Numbered from the stretch's first letter, positions 18,721 to 28,353 are shown. The stretch is 59,331 bases of DNA from an uncultured Bacteroidales bacterium (GCA_903845055.1 CAIMWF010000092.1:1-59331), one strand, 5' to 3'. Notes: generated by a model from the letters alone, not told the origin. Program-made: numbers and translations.

Positions 18721-20196
18721 TCAATATGCCCTGGCAAAGATTACCCGCTGGGTGGAAGGTTTTCCTGAATAGATACATTTACCCTCCTCACGGGGGTTGT
18801 TCAGCGGAATGACCCTGATGGTAGCCTTGGTCTCCTCCTTGATTTTTCCTTCGGTCTCGGCAGTGCCGTCCCAGTGGGCAGAAATGAATCCTCCCTTGTC
18901 GTCGAGAACCCGTTTGAACTCCTCCCAGCTGTCGACCCTGAAGGTATTGTTTTCGCGGAATGCAAAGGCACGCTCGTAGAGGTTCTGCTGGATCTGGTCA
19001 AGCAGGTGGATCACCTTGTTTTCGATGTCCGTGAGCTGCAGGTTCTCTTTTTCGAGCGTATCCCTGCGGGCAACCTCCACGGTTCCCTGTTCAAGGTCCC
19101 TCAAACCGATGGTCAGCCTTACGGGGACCCCCTTGAATTCATATTCCGTAAATTTCCAGCCAGGTTTATGGGTGTCACGATCGTCGTATTTCACCGAAAC
19201 ACCCCTGGCTTCGAGGGCCTTCTTGATCGGGAGTACAGCTGCGGTTATCAGGGCAAGCTGTTCCTGTGTTTTAAAAACCGGGACGATGGCAACCTGAGTC
19301 GGGGCAAGTTTAGGTGGCAGCACCAGTCCGTGATCGTCGGAATGCGACATGATCAGGGCCCCCATGAGCCGGGTGCTGACTCCCCATGAGGTGGCCCAGA
19401 CGTAATCAAGCTGGTTTTCGCGGTTCAGGTACTTCACATCAAAGGCTTTAGCGAAGTTCTGTCCCAGGAAATGGGAAGTCCCGGCCTGGAGCGCCTTGCC
19501 GTCCTGCATCAACGCTTCTATCGCAAAGGTTTCGATGGCCCCTGCAAAGCGTTCTGCCGGCGACTTGGTCCCCTTGATCACCGGGATGGCCATCCAGTTC
19601 TCGGCAAAGTCGGCATAAATGTTCAGCATGGTTTCAGCCTCCGCCACAGCCTCTTCACGGGTGGCATGTGCCGTATGCCCCTCCTGCCAAAGGAATTCGG
19701 TGGTCCGGAGAAACAGCCGCGTTCTCATCTCCCAGCGAACAACATTTGCCCACTGGTTGATCAGAACCGGCAGATCACGGTACGATTTGATCCAGTTCCT
19801 GTAGGTATCCCAGATGATCGTTTCGGAGGTCGGCCGCACGATCAGCTCCTCTTCAAGTTTAGCATCTTCGTCCACGACGATCCCTTTGCCGTCCGGCGAG
19901 TTTTTCAGACGGTAATGGGTCACAACCGCGCACTCCTTGGCAAATCCCTCGACATGACTGGCCTCCTTGCTGAAAAACGATTTTGGGATGAAAATCGGGA
20001 AATAGGCGTTGGAATGCCCGGTATCCTTAAATTTCTTATCCAGGACCGCCTGGATGCGCTCCCAGATGGCATAACCATAGGGTTTGATCACCATACATCC
20101 ACGAACTGCGGAATTTTCAGCCAGATCGGCCTTGATAACCAGGTCGTTATACCATTGAGAATAATTTTCATCTCGCGTGGGAAAATCTTTCGCCAT
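18721..20196 (-). CDS. proS: Prolyl-tRNA synthetase (archaeal/eukaryotic type)
   Basis: The 491-residue class II aminoacyl-tRNA synthetase charges tRNA-Pro. Motif 2 is in [20 protein letters not shown] and motif 3 in [29 protein letters not shown] and [23 protein letters not shown] are typical of the family. There is no ~180-residue editing (INS) domain between motifs 2 and 3, and the protein ends in the C-terminal domain with terminal Tyr (IFARAY). Both are marks of the archaeal-type ProRS that many Bacteroidota use. The C-terminal zinc region reads KCIYSGKPS, so one usual Cys is Ser. It is monocistronic and convergent with the PagL-like gene. Confidence 0.97.
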   Translation of the reverse strand: MAKDFPTRDENYSQWYNDLVIKADLAENSAVRGCMVIKPYGYAIWERIQAVLDKKFKDTGHSNAYFPIFIPKSFFSKEASHVEGFAKECAVVTHYRLKNSPDGKGIVVDEDAKLEEELIVRPTSETIIWDTYRNWIKSYRDLPVLINQWANVVRWEMRTRLFLRTTEFLWQEGHTAHATREEAVAEAETMLNIYADFAENWMAIPVIKGTKSPAERFAGAIETFAIEALMQDGKALQAGTSHFLGQNFAKAFDVKYLNRENQLDYVWATSWGVSTRLMGALIMSHSDDHGLVLPPKLAPTQVAIVPVFKTQEQLALITAAVLPIKKALEARGVSVKYDDRDTHKPGWKFTEYEFKGVPVRLTIGLRDLEQGTVEVARRDTLEKENLQLTDIENKVIHLLDQIQQNLYERAFAFRENNTFRVDSWEEFKRVLDDKGGFISAHWDGTAETEGKIKEETKATIRVIPLNNPREEGKCIYSGKPSTQRVIFARAY

Positions 20197-20245
20197 TTTA
20201 TAATTTGGTATAATATTTGTTATTTACTGATAGCTTTTTCTAGCG

Positions 20246-20253
20246 CAAAAATA
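20246..20253 (-). promoter_or_regulatory. Probable -7 box of proS
   Basis: The minus strand reads TATTTTTG (TAnnTTTG), giving a leader of about 45 nt before the proS ATG at 20196. No clear -33 element. Confidence 0.5.
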
Positions 20254-20313
20254 CGAAAATAATCCCGATCCGGATGAGTCGAACGACTTTCAGGTATTAA
20301 ATGCAAACGCCTT

Positions 20314-21588
20314 ATGAAAAAATCAGCTTTTTTTATTGCAATCATCAGCCTGGCGACTGTTGCCTGTACCTCCCAGAAGATGGCAACCACCGCTGTAAAC
20401 GACGATGTTTACAGCTCCTCCAGGCGGCATGAGCAACCGGTTGCCAAAACAACACAGCCGACGGTATCAGGGGCCCAGGTGGTCACCTCCCCCGATAATG
20501 CGAAGCCACAGAAACCCGCCTCCTCCTCATTTGCCGATGACTACAACGACTATTCCTATGCCGGCAGGATCAACCGGTTCAACAGCAAGGATACCACGAA
20601 AGGCTATTTTGATGATTCTTATTCCGGCACATCATCAACCGGCGGAGGCAACGACCCGAATGTGAATATCTCTTTCGGTTTTGGCACCGGTTTCGGAGGA
20701 TACGGTTCCTCCATGTATTTTGGAAGCGGATGGGGTTATCCCTATTATTCCATGGGTTTTGGTTACGGGTGGGGCTACCCCTATTATGGCATGGGATGGG
20801 GATATCCTTATTACGGGTACAGCCCCTGGTACAATCCCTACTGGTATGGATACGGATACAACGATCCGTATTACGGATACCCGCCATATTACGCATCGTC
20901 TTCCATCTATTACGGCCGCCGTACCAGCCTTTCACGTACCGACGGGGGCATCCATAACCTGAGAACGGCCTCCCCGGTTGCGGGCGGCAGTGTAAATCAA
21001 AATGACCGGTCGCGGTCAACAACGGTGAATACCAGGAATACAGGCCAGCAGGTGACAAAAGTTCCCGCAACACAGGAAACATATCGTTATTCACGTCCCG
21101 GGAACAGCCAGGTTGTTTACCAGAGAAATAATGGCAAGGTCCAGAACCAGGCTCAGGTCCAGAGGCAGGGCCAGGGTCAGGTTCCGCATCCGCAGCCCGC
21201 ACCCAGGTACACCCGTCCCGAAAACGCTACCCAGGTGCAGCGTTCGGGTTCAGCTCAAAGCTACTCCTCACCTGTTTACAGACAGCCTAAAACCAGCCAG
21301 GAATACCTGGCACCCAGGACACAGAGCACCAACGCTGCAAGAAGCGGCAGCCAGGTTTCCGGCAGCAGGGTCAGTTCAGGCGCAGGTTACAGGCAGTCCG
21401 GCACACCTTCCCAGGGCAGGAGTTATTCAGCCCCATCCGGATCTTCAGGAAGCCCCTCTCAGGGACGTTCAGGATCTACCTATTCGACCCCGGCAAGGTC
21501 GGGCGGCAGCAACAACAGTTCATCGCCCGCTAGATCAGGCGGCAGCAGCGGCGGTTCATCGGGCAGCGGCGGCGGGCACCGCAGGTAA
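20314..21588 (+). CDS. Gly/Tyr/Trp- and Ser-rich exported protein, probable lipoprotein
   Basis: The function of this 424-residue protein is not recognised. The N-terminus (MKKSAFFIAIISLATVAC) is a signal peptide with a Cys at residue 18 in a loose lipobox (TVAC). The protein has three low-complexity zones. Residues ~25-100 are a polar linker with DDYNDYSYAGRINRF. Residues ~105-205 form an aromatic glycine-rich block made of repeated GWGYPYY-like units plus YNPYWYGYGYNDPYYGYPP. Residues ~205-424 are Gln/Arg/Ser-rich, becoming SGS/GGSSG-rich and ending GSGGGHRR. Aromatic/Gly blocks of this type occur in adhesive or structural surface proteins, but no assignment is made. It is divergent from proS and 29 bases before the FadL-like gene, so the two may be co-transcribed. 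Confidence 0.75.
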   Translation: MKKSAFFIAIISLATVACTSQKMATTAVNDDVYSSSRRHEQPVAKTTQPTVSGAQVVTSPDNAKPQKPASSSFADDYNDYSYAGRINRFNSKDTTKGYFDDSYSGTSSTGGGNDPNVNISFGFGTGFGGYGSSMYFGSGWGYPYYSMGFGYGWGYPYYGMGWGYPYYGYSPWYNPYWYGYGYNDPYYGYPPYYASSSIYYGRRTSLSRTDGGIHNLRTASPVAGGSVNQNDRSRSTTVNTRNTGQQVTKVPATQETYRYSRPGNSQVVYQRNNGKVQNQAQVQRQGQGQVPHPQPAPRYTRPENATQVQRSGSAQSYSSPVYRQPKTSQEYLAPRTQSTNAARSGSQVSGSRVSSGAGYRQSGTPSQGRSYSAPSGSSGSPSQGRSGSTYSTPARSGGSNNSSSPARSGGSSGGSSGSGGGHRR

Positions 21589-21617
21589 CACTTGTATCAT
21601 ACTAAAACCGTAACTCA

Positions 21618-23081
21618 ATGAAAACCCCATTCATAACAGCCCTGCTCATCACTTTGTCCTGGTCCCTGGTTAATGGCCAGACTGCCGAAGACGCCCTGCG
21701 GTTTTCGCGGGTTCTTTACAGCGGAACCGCCAGGTATAACGCACTCGGCGGAGCCTTTGGCGCCGTCGGCGCCGATTTCTCGACCCTGGCCGTCAACCCT
21801 GCCGGGCTGGGCCTCTACACGGCCTCTGAAGTGACCTTCACCATGGCTCCGTCAGTCGCCAGCGCCTCTGCAAGTTACAACGGCTCCACTGCAAACGACA
21901 ACCGGCTGAATTTCGGAATCGGCAACCTGGGGCTGGTGATCAGCAACAACACCGCCAAAGGCAACAACGGCATACTTAAAAGCATCAACATCGGCATCGG
22001 TCTCAACCGGCAGAACGATTTCAACAACCGTGTCGTCATTCACGGTGTCAATATGAACAACTCGATGATGCAGAGCTATGCCAACACCCTGAATCAAAAA
22101 AAAATCGACACACTGGCCCTGCAGAACGGCAGCGACCCGTTTGACCTCGGGCTTGCCTATATGGCCAACCTCATCGGGTATAACAAGGATACAAAGCAGT
22201 ATTTCGCAGATGCCGCCTATGGTGGGGTTGGCCAGGATAAAACCATCACCACTTATGGTTCGATGAATGAAATGGATTTCTCTGTAGCCGCGAATTTCAA
22301 TGATAAAGTGTTCGTGGGGCTTACCCTTGGAATCCCTTCCATCAACTTTTATGAAAGCAGTCTATACCAGGAATACCGGGTGAAAGACACGATCCCTAAC
22401 TTTATCGCAATGAACTACCGGTACGACCTGCATACCCATGGCACCGGCGTTAACCTGAAAGTCGGGTTCATCTACAAACCGGCCAACTGGGTCAGGATCG
22501 GCGCTGCCATTCACACCCCTACCTGGTACCCGAGCCTGCACGACCAGTATTACAGCAGCATGCAGTCGACCTTCGACAACTCCTCATGGAACTCCACCCA
22601 GTATTCTCCCATCGGCACTTACGATTATGTGCTGACCACGCCTTTCCGCGCCATCGGCAGCCTGGCGTTCATCATCGGGCAGTACGGGCTGATCAGTGCT
22701 GATTACGAATATGTCAATTATTCCCAGGCACAGTTCAGTGCTCCTGACGACAATTTCTCCACTGTCAACAATGAGATCAGCTCAAGTTACAAATCGTGGG
22801 GAAACATCAGGATCGGAACGGAATGGAGACTCTCCAACCTACGGTTGAGGGGAGGTTTTGGCTACTTCTCAAACCCTTACCAGGGACAAACGAACAACAG
22901 CGAGCGATACCAGGTATCGGGAGGATTGGGCTACCGCGGCCGGCACTTTTTTGCCGACCTCACCTATGTGTGGGCCCGCATGAACCAGGATTATTATCTC
23001 TACGACCCGTCGATGGTCAACCCGGCCCGGATAACCAACCACACGAACACCATTCTGACAACCATCGGCATCAGGTTTTAG
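21618..23081 (+). CDS. OmpP1/FadL-family outer membrane transporter
   Basis: The 487-residue outer-membrane beta-barrel has a signal peptide (cleavage near VNGQ, residues 18-21). It carries the N-terminal signature of this family: ALRFSRVLYSGTARYNALGGAFGAVGADFSTLAVNPAGLGLYT. The GGA..A...D......NPA pattern is shared by FadL, OmpP1 and the Bacteroidota PorV group. The protein ends in a C-terminal beta strand with terminal Phe (TTIGIRF). FadL proteins pass hydrophobic compounds across the outer membrane, while PorV acts in T9SS; length and sequence fit the general OmpP1 group better than PorV, but I cannot exclude a T9SS role. Its stop overlaps the end of the convergent TPR gene by 11 bases. 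Confidence 0.85.
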   Translation: MKTPFITALLITLSWSLVNGQTAEDALRFSRVLYSGTARYNALGGAFGAVGADFSTLAVNPAGLGLYTASEVTFTMAPSVASASASYNGSTANDNRLNFGIGNLGLVISNNTAKGNNGILKSINIGIGLNRQNDFNNRVVIHGVNMNNSMMQSYANTLNQKKIDTLALQNGSDPFDLGLAYMANLIGYNKDTKQYFADAAYGGVGQDKTITTYGSMNEMDFSVAANFNDKVFVGLTLGIPSINFYESSLYQEYRVKDTIPNFIAMNYRYDLHTHGTGVNLKVGFIYKPANWVRIGAAIHTPTWYPSLHDQYYSSMQSTFDNSSWNSTQYSPIGTYDYVLTTPFRAIGSLAFIIGQYGLISADYEYVNYSQAQFSAPDDNFSTVNNEISSSYKSWGNIRIGTEWRLSNLRLRGGFGYFSNPYQGQTNNSERYQVSGGLGYRGRHFFADLTYVWARMNQDYYLYDPSMVNPARITNHTNTILTTIGIRF

Positions 23082-24618
23082 GCCCCGTCTTTTTAACCCT
23101 TATCAAACCAGCTTTGGCCTTCTGACCAAGGCTGGCCTTATATTCGGGCGTATTGATGGTCAGGCAAAGCCTGTATGCGCTGTCTGCTTTTGACCATTCG
23201 CCACGGTTTTCAAAAAGGAGCCCCATCTGGTACGCGGCGCTGGCCGCAAAGTAATAGGGTTCGGTTTTGCCCCTCTGGATAGTCAGTCGGTAGTATTCAA
23301 CCGCCCTGCCATAATTCCCGGTTTCATGATAGATCCGCCCGAGCCGGTAGTTATATTCGATGAGGTCGCGGGTTGAGCGCACCGAGCGGCTGATGCTGTT
23401 GTCCAGCAGCTCCTTCATCGACCGGTGATAATAACCCCCGTCGAACAATAACCGCGCCCGCAGCAAGATCACATTCGGCAAAACTCCCGAAGCCGCTTCG
23501 CTGTAGGCCTGTTTATCCTCATCAACCACCGATACCCCCATGACAAGGACAAGTTTCAGGGTCTGGCGGTACCTGGCAGTATCCCCCCGGAGCAATGCGA
23601 TCCAGGCCATTTTCTGGTAGGCCGACCGTATATAATTCTGTCCCCTGAAATTCCCCGAAAACTGCTCGAAAAGGTGAAGGGCTGAAAAATCGAGGTTGTT
23701 CAGCCGGGCCATTCCCTCGAGATAATCCAGGTATACAAAGGGAAACCGCATGGTGAGCGCCTCGCGCTCCTGAAGGAGTGCAAGGGCCTCGTCGTTCAGT
23801 CCGTTTTTCATCAGGATGGTGGCGCCGGCAAAGATCATCAGCGGACTCTTCGACTGTGCTTCGGTGTTCTGTGCGATGAGAAAACGGATTACCGGAAGGG
23901 CGTCCTTTTTGTTCTTCTGCAGGTTCCCGGCGAGGAACGCCAGGTAAAAGGATGCTTCCGGCCTGTACAGCGAGGTAATCTTATCAGGGCCTGCATACCC
24001 GGCCACCCGGCGGATCTCGTTCAAACCGCCCTCTACGGAACCATCCACACCCATGATACCGGCGATCCACCGGTAGCTTTCAGGGACAATACCTCCCACC
24101 ACATGTACGATGCCAAGTCCAAGGTTGTTGATGAGAAAATCAGGGAATTTCACCTTGTTTTCGGTAAAGAGCTGGTGCGCTTTCCTGATTTCAAAGGCGG
24201 CAGCGGTATAATCGCCGAATTTGAGCCTGGCCGAAGCCCATTGCAGGTAACCTTGTGCGAGGCAAAACCGGTAATAGGGTGAATCCTGCCGGCCATGTTC
24301 AAGCCTGGTGATCCGGTCCGACATCCTGCCTTTAAGCAGCTCGTACTGGCTGCGGTCTTCGCCGATGAAAAGGGTAAGGTAATCAATGTAATTCTCAAAA
24401 TAAACGGGCAGGAGATTTGCAGGGTCCGCCTTTTTCTCCGTGTCGATCAGTTTGCGGGCTTCGGCGAACTGCAGCGACAGGATTGCCTGGTAGGTATGCT
24501 GGCAATTGTCGTTATAATCATATTGGGCGAGAAGCGACGGAAGAAAAAAAAGAAAAGCACCTGCGATCAAAATAAACCTGATCAGAGGTGCCTTACCTTT
24601 TATGGCTGATTTTGACAT
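23071..24618 (-). CDS. Exported tetratricopeptide-repeat protein
   Basis: The 515-residue protein has a signal peptide (FILIAGAFLFFLPSLLAQ, cleavage near LLAQ) and helical repeats over most of its length. Clear TPR units lie at the C-terminus (YNYRLGRIYHETGNYGRAVEYYRLTIQRG, then AYQMGLLFENRGEWSKADSAYRLCL). Less regular ones lie at residues ~35-170 (LQWASARLKFGDYTAAAFEIRKAHQLF). A conserved central block includes LGLGIVHVVGGIVPESYRWIAGIMG. No catalytic domain is seen. TPR proteins of this kind act as periplasmic scaffolds; the partner is unknown. The ATG shares one base with the TGA stop of the upstream zinc-ribbon gene (TGATG), so translation is coupled in an operon nif3, zinc-ribbon gene, TPR gene. 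Confidence 0.85.
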   Translation of the reverse strand: MSKSAIKGKAPLIRFILIAGAFLFFLPSLLAQYDYNDNCQHTYQAILSLQFAEARKLIDTEKKADPANLLPVYFENYIDYLTLFIGEDRSQYELLKGRMSDRITRLEHGRQDSPYYRFCLAQGYLQWASARLKFGDYTAAAFEIRKAHQLFTENKVKFPDFLINNLGLGIVHVVGGIVPESYRWIAGIMGVDGSVEGGLNEIRRVAGYAGPDKITSLYRPEASFYLAFLAGNLQKNKKDALPVIRFLIAQNTEAQSKSPLMIFAGATILMKNGLNDEALALLQEREALTMRFPFVYLDYLEGMARLNNLDFSALHLFEQFSGNFRGQNYIRSAYQKMAWIALLRGDTARYRQTLKLVLVMGVSVVDEDKQAYSEAASGVLPNVILLRARLLFDGGYYHRSMKELLDNSISRSVRSTRDLIEYNYRLGRIYHETGNYGRAVEYYRLTIQRGKTEPYYFAASAAYQMGLLFENRGEWSKADSAYRLCLTINTPEYKASLGQKAKAGLIRVKKTGPKT

Positions 24619-25535
24619 CAATGCACAGCACTCACAATTCCGTCATCCACCAGGATACGTCCGCAGTATTCGCAAACGATGATTTTTTTGTGCATCCTGA
24701 TATCCAACTGGTGCTGCGGTGGAATTTTATTGAAGCAACCGCCGCAAGCATCGCGTTCGATCTGGACAACAGCCAGGCCGTTCCGCGCGATCTTGCGGAT
24801 CCTTGAGTAGGCCATGAGCAGCCGGTCTTCAATGTACTTGCGGTTTTCCTCCGAATTGGTGATCAGGTCGCTTTCCTCTTTCTCAGTTTCGGCGATGATG
24901 TCTTCCAGTTCATTGCGTTTGATCTCCAGGTCGTTTTTCCGGTCCTGCAAAACCTGCTGAAAACTGTCAATTTCTTCCTTTTTCAGTTCCAGGCCCGACT
25001 GGAATTCCTTGATGCGTTTTTCCGAAAGCTGGATTTCGAGGTTCTGGTATTCAATTTCCTTGGTAAGAGAATCGTACTCGCGATTGTTGCGGACGTTCAT
25101 CTGCTGGTCTTCATACTTTTTAATAAGCGCCAGGGCGTCCCTGATGGCATTTTTCTTGTCGACCATCGATTTTTCAAGTGCCTCCGTTTCCTGGATGTAA
25201 TTGTCAACACGGGTTTCGAGCCCGGCTATCTCATCTTCGAGGTCCTGTACTTCCAGGGGAAGTTCACCCCGGATGATCCGGATTTTATCCACCTGTGAAT
25301 CGACCTGCTGGAGATTATATAAGGCAATAAGTTTCTTTTCAATCGTCACTTCCCCTTTTTCATCATTGGCCTCTGACCTGGCTTTGGATGAAACCTTTTC
25401 AACGGGAGCCTCGGCAGTAATTTCTTCGGTTTCCGCAGGAATTGCCTTCTCTTTGGCTTCCTCCCTGGCCTCGGGTTTCCTGGCCAGTTTTGACGGTTTT
25501 GAAGTTGCGATGGGCTTGTTTGTCATCTTTGACAT
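24618..25535 (-). CDS. C4-type zinc-ribbon coiled-coil protein (COG1579-like)
   Basis: The 305-residue cytosolic protein has an N-terminal ~70-residue Lys/Glu/Ala-rich, probably disordered extension. A long antiparallel coiled coil follows (about residues 75-245, charged with regular Leu/Ile spacing and the NNREYDSLTKEIEYQN segment). The C-terminal zinc ribbon has DACGGCFNKIPP and VCEYCGRIL as the two Cys pairs. The family (PF02591) is widespread and likely binds nucleic acid; no precise function is established. The N-terminal extension is longer than usual. It lies 10 bases downstream of the Nif3 gene, a pairing found in many bacterial phyla, and overlaps the TPR gene start. Family assignment is secure, role unknown. 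Confidence 0.9.
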   Translation of the reverse strand: MSKMTNKPIATSKPSKLARKPEAREEAKEKAIPAETEEITAEAPVEKVSSKARSEANDEKGEVTIEKKLIALYNLQQVDSQVDKIRIIRGELPLEVQDLEDEIAGLETRVDNYIQETEALEKSMVDKKNAIRDALALIKKYEDQQMNVRNNREYDSLTKEIEYQNLEIQLSEKRIKEFQSGLELKKEEIDSFQQVLQDRKNDLEIKRNELEDIIAETEKEESDLITNSEENRKYIEDRLLMAYSRIRKIARNGLAVVQIERDACGGCFNKIPPQHQLDIRMHKKIIVCEYCGRILVDDGIVSAVH

Positions 25536-25545
25536 AAACTCAGTT

Positions 25546-26640
25546 TTAAAAATAATGAACCGGATTGGTATTTACTTCTGAAATAAGGAATGCAAAGGTA
25601 GGAAATTTTTCAATAAGAGTATTAAAAAGCCATTCTTTTACCCATTGTTCGCTTTCATAATGACCCACATCGGCGAGAAGCATCGTCTTCCCGGCATCGA
25701 AAAAATCGTGGTATTTCAGGTCGGCGGTAAGGAAAGCATCGGCCCCTGCGCGAATGGCCTGGTCAATGAGGAAACTGCCTGATCCCGTACACAATGCCAC
25801 CTTTTTAACTGGTTTCGGATGAAAAATGGTGTGTCTGATCACCGGGATCCCGAGAACCTTTTTAACCAACTCCAGAAACTGCTCCTGCCCTGCCGGGTGT
25901 TCCAGTTCGCCGATCAGTCCGGCACCGGTTTGGGAGGCGGCATTCTTCAGCACGTAAACATCATATGCCACCTCTTCGTAGGGATGGGCCGATTTTAGTG
26001 CCTCAACAACACCTTTTTCAAGATAGTCGGGCAAAATCACCTCCACGCGGATCTCTTTTTCAACATGGAGCATGTTTTTTTTCCCGACAAACGGGTTTGC
26101 CGCATCAGAAGCCCTGAAGGTCCCCTCCCCGGAAACATTGTAACTGCACTGATCGTAATTGCCGATGCTGCCCGCCCCGGCCCCGAACATGGCGTTCCTG
26201 ACCGCATCCGCATGACCGGAAGGGCAAAAAGTGACCAGTTTGAGCAGGGTGCTCCGGCCGGGACTGAGGATCCTCCATTTTGAAATTCCCAGCTTTTCAA
26301 AAACAAGTGCGTTAAGTCCCTGAAGGGTATTGTCAAGGTTGGTATGCACGGCGTAGACCGCAATATCGTGAACGAGGGCAAGCGAAAGAATGACCGTTTC
26401 GGGTCTTCCCGGTACCAGTTTTTTAATACCCCTGAAAATAAAGGGATGGTGAGAGATGACCAGGTTGCATTTTTCACGGATCGCCTCCTGCATCACCTCT
26501 TCGGTGAGGTCGAGACACAGCAGCGCCTTTTCGAATTCCCGACAGGGGTCACCTGTAATAAAGCCACAATTGTCATAATCTTCCTGGAGCGTAAGCGGGG
26601 AAAGGGTTTCGATATAGTGCCCGATTTCAGCAATTTTCAT
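25546..26640 (-). CDS. Nif3-like dinuclear metal-centre protein
   Basis: The 364-residue protein is of the NIF3/DUF34 family. Metal ligands are visible in NLVISHHPFIFRGIKKL (residues ~61-77) and AVHTNLDN, and near the C-terminus in LADVGHYESEQWVKEWL. The middle ~130 residues (VTFCPSGHADAVRNAMF ... YLEKGVVEALKSAHPYEEVAYDVY) are the PII/CutA-like insert found in the long form (as in B. subtilis YqfO) and absent from E. coli YbgI. These proteins form hexameric rings with a two-metal site. The family has been named GTP cyclohydrolase I type 2, but its physiological role is debated. First gene of the three-gene minus-strand operon. Confidence 0.93.
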   Translation of the reverse strand: MKIAEIGHYIETLSPLTLQEDYDNCGFITGDPCREFEKALLCLDLTEEVMQEAIREKCNLVISHHPFIFRGIKKLVPGRPETVILSLALVHDIAVYAVHTNLDNTLQGLNALVFEKLGISKWRILSPGRSTLLKLVTFCPSGHADAVRNAMFGAGAGSIGNYDQCSYNVSGEGTFRASDAANPFVGKKNMLHVEKEIRVEVILPDYLEKGVVEALKSAHPYEEVAYDVYVLKNAASQTGAGLIGELEHPAGQEQFLELVKKVLGIPVIRHTIFHPKPVKKVALCTGSGSFLIDQAIRAGADAFLTADLKYHDFFDAGKTMLLADVGHYESEQWVKEWLFNTLIEKFPTFAFLISEVNTNPVHYF

Positions 26641-26663
26641 AAGAACCTTGATTTAACAAATTT

Positions 26664-26671
26664 CAAAAATA
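26664..26671 (-). promoter_or_regulatory. Probable -7 box of the nif3 operon
   Basis: The minus strand reads TATTTTTG (TAnnTTTG), giving a ~20 nt leader before the ATG at 26640. Confidence 0.5.
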
Positions 26672-26800
26672 ATAAATTTCTGCCGACCGGAGGCAGTGTC
26701 GCTGTTCATAATTTGTTGAAAAATAAACAACCAGCGACCATGAATCTGCCATAAAAAGGACAACTTTTGGCAATTGATTGGGTTCCCAAACAAGGATCTC

Positions 26801-27217
26801 TTGAAAACGCCAAATGTAATCATTGTTGACAACAATCCGGCACACCGGAACCTGACCAGGTACTACCTGGAAAGCAGCAGATCATGCAAGGTCTGCTCCA
26901 TGGTATCATACGACGAGTGCATCTACCGCCTGGGGAAAAACCCGGATTTTGATTTCATTGTTTCCGAGCTGATCCCGGATGAAACGCAGGCCCTCGCGTT
27001 CCTGGAAAATGTCCGTGAAATTTCGTCTTCGGTACGGGTTATTTTCTTTGCAAGGTTCAACGATCCGTCGGCTGCTTTGAGGCTGCATGATGCCGGTGCC
27101 ACGGATTACCTGGTCAAATCGTCCGGACCCGACATGGGAGTTGCAGAACTGATTAAAAACATCCGGTATCTCACCCGCGAAAAAGCCCTTGACCGGGACC
27201 CGGCTCCTTTAACCTGA
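26801..27217 (+). CDS. Stand-alone degenerate receiver-domain protein
   Basis: The 138-residue protein has the layout of a CheY-like receiver and no output domain. The N-terminal acidic site reads VIIVDNN (Asp10, Asn11) instead of VDDD. The phospho-acceptor position falls in DFIVSELIPDE, where Glu56 replaces Asp. The Thr/Ser switch position in VRVIFFARF is Ala84. The conserved Lys106 is kept in GATDYLVKS. The fold is therefore likely intact, but aspartyl phosphorylation is not expected; Glu may mimic the phosphorylated state. There is no ATG: the only in-frame starts are TTG at 26774 or 26801. I prefer 26801 because the receiver begins there (LKTPNVIIVDNNP). It lies divergent from nif3 and upstream of lpxK. 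Confidence 0.75.
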   Translation: MKTPNVIIVDNNPAHRNLTRYYLESSRSCKVCSMVSYDECIYRLGKNPDFDFIVSELIPDETQALAFLENVREISSSVRVIFFARFNDPSAALRLHDAGATDYLVKSSGPDMGVAELIKNIRYLTREKALDRDPAPLT

Positions 27218-27297
27218 AATTTTTTCTGTTTGTTAGGGTGATTTTTTTCAATCCAGTTAATTGAATAACATTTTTTCATAATTTAGGTGGCTAAATT

Positions 27298-28353
27298 ATG
27301 ACCAGATTCCTACAAATTTTATTATTGCCGGTTGCTGTTTGTTATGGTCTGGCCATGCAACTGAGGAACTTGTTTTTCGACCTTGGAATTCTCCCATCGC
27401 AAAAATTCAACAAACCAGTTATTTCGATAGGGAACCTCACCTATGGAGGAACCGGCAAGACCCCGCATGTTGAATACCTGATCAGGCTGCTCTCCCCGCA
27501 ATTGTCATTGGCCACGCTCAGCAGGGGATATGGCAGGAACACGCGCGGATTCCTGGTTGCCACGGAAAAGTCGGTGGTGGGAGACATCGGGGACGAGCCC
27601 CTTCAGTATCTTAAAAAGTTCCCGTTGATCCGGGTAGCGGTTGACGAACGCAGACCCCGCGGGGTGCAGATGTTGTTCAGTCAGTTTCCCGGACTCAACG
27701 CAGTCCTCCTCGACGATGCATTCCAGCACCGTTATATAAAACCCGGGTTGTCGATCCTTTTAACCGATTACCACCGGCTCTACCCCGATGATTTTGTGCT
27801 GCCCTCGGGGACCCTGCGCGAATTCAGGAGCGGGGCGAAACGGGCGGATATCATCATTGTCACCAAAACCCCGAAGATCTTTTCCCCGATCACCCGGAGG
27901 AGAATCCTGGAAGATCTGAAACCCGGCAAACACCAGCAGGTTTATTTTTCATACATCCGGTATGACGACCCGGTAGCCGTTTTTCACCCCGGGAAACTCG
28001 CATTCCCTGTAAAAGCAAGCAACATTCTGCTGTTCACCGGCATCGCCAACGATTACCCGCTGCGCGATCATCTCGGGCGCATGTGCAGGGAACTGATTGC
28101 CGTTAAATATCCTGACCACCACCAGTATACCATTACAGACCTTGAAGTGCTTGTTAAAAAATTCAATGACCTCCCCACCCAGAAAAAAATCCTGGTGACC
28201 ACTGAAAAAGATGTAATGCGGCTGAAAATCCCCGGGTTTTGCACTATTTTGGAAAATTTGCCGTTATTTTACATTCCCATGGAGGTCGATTTTCACGGGG
28301 AGGGCAAAGAAATGTTTGATAAAGAGATATTAAGCTATGTTGGCAAATATTAA
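27298..28353 (+). CDS. lpxK: Tetraacyldisaccharide 4'-kinase
   Basis: The 351-residue inner-membrane-associated P-loop kinase phosphorylates the 4' position of the tetraacyl-disaccharide-1-phosphate lipid A precursor. An N-terminal hydrophobic helix is followed by SIGNLTYGGTGKTPHVEYL (Walker A, residues ~42-60), LSRGYGR, GDEPLQYLKKFPLIRVAVDERR and VLLDDAFQHRYIKPGLSILLTD (catalytic Asp region). FTGIANDYPL and VTTEKDVMRLK complete the family pattern. Length is normal. Its end overlaps the start of the phosphorylase gene by 17 bases. The LpxR-type lipid A deacylase lies 1.3 kb downstream in the same orientation. Confidence 0.96.
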   Translation: MTRFLQILLLPVAVCYGLAMQLRNLFFDLGILPSQKFNKPVISIGNLTYGGTGKTPHVEYLIRLLSPQLSLATLSRGYGRNTRGFLVATEKSVVGDIGDEPLQYLKKFPLIRVAVDERRPRGVQMLFSQFPGLNAVLLDDAFQHRYIKPGLSILLTDYHRLYPDDFVLPSGTLREFRSGAKRADIIIVTKTPKIFSPITRRRILEDLKPGKHQQVYFSYIRYDDPVAVFHPGKLAFPVKASNILLFTGIANDYPLRDHLGRMCRELIAVKYPDHHQYTITDLEVLVKKFNDLPTQKKILVTTEKDVMRLKIPGFCTILENLPLFYIPMEVDFHGEGKEMFDKEILSYVGKY

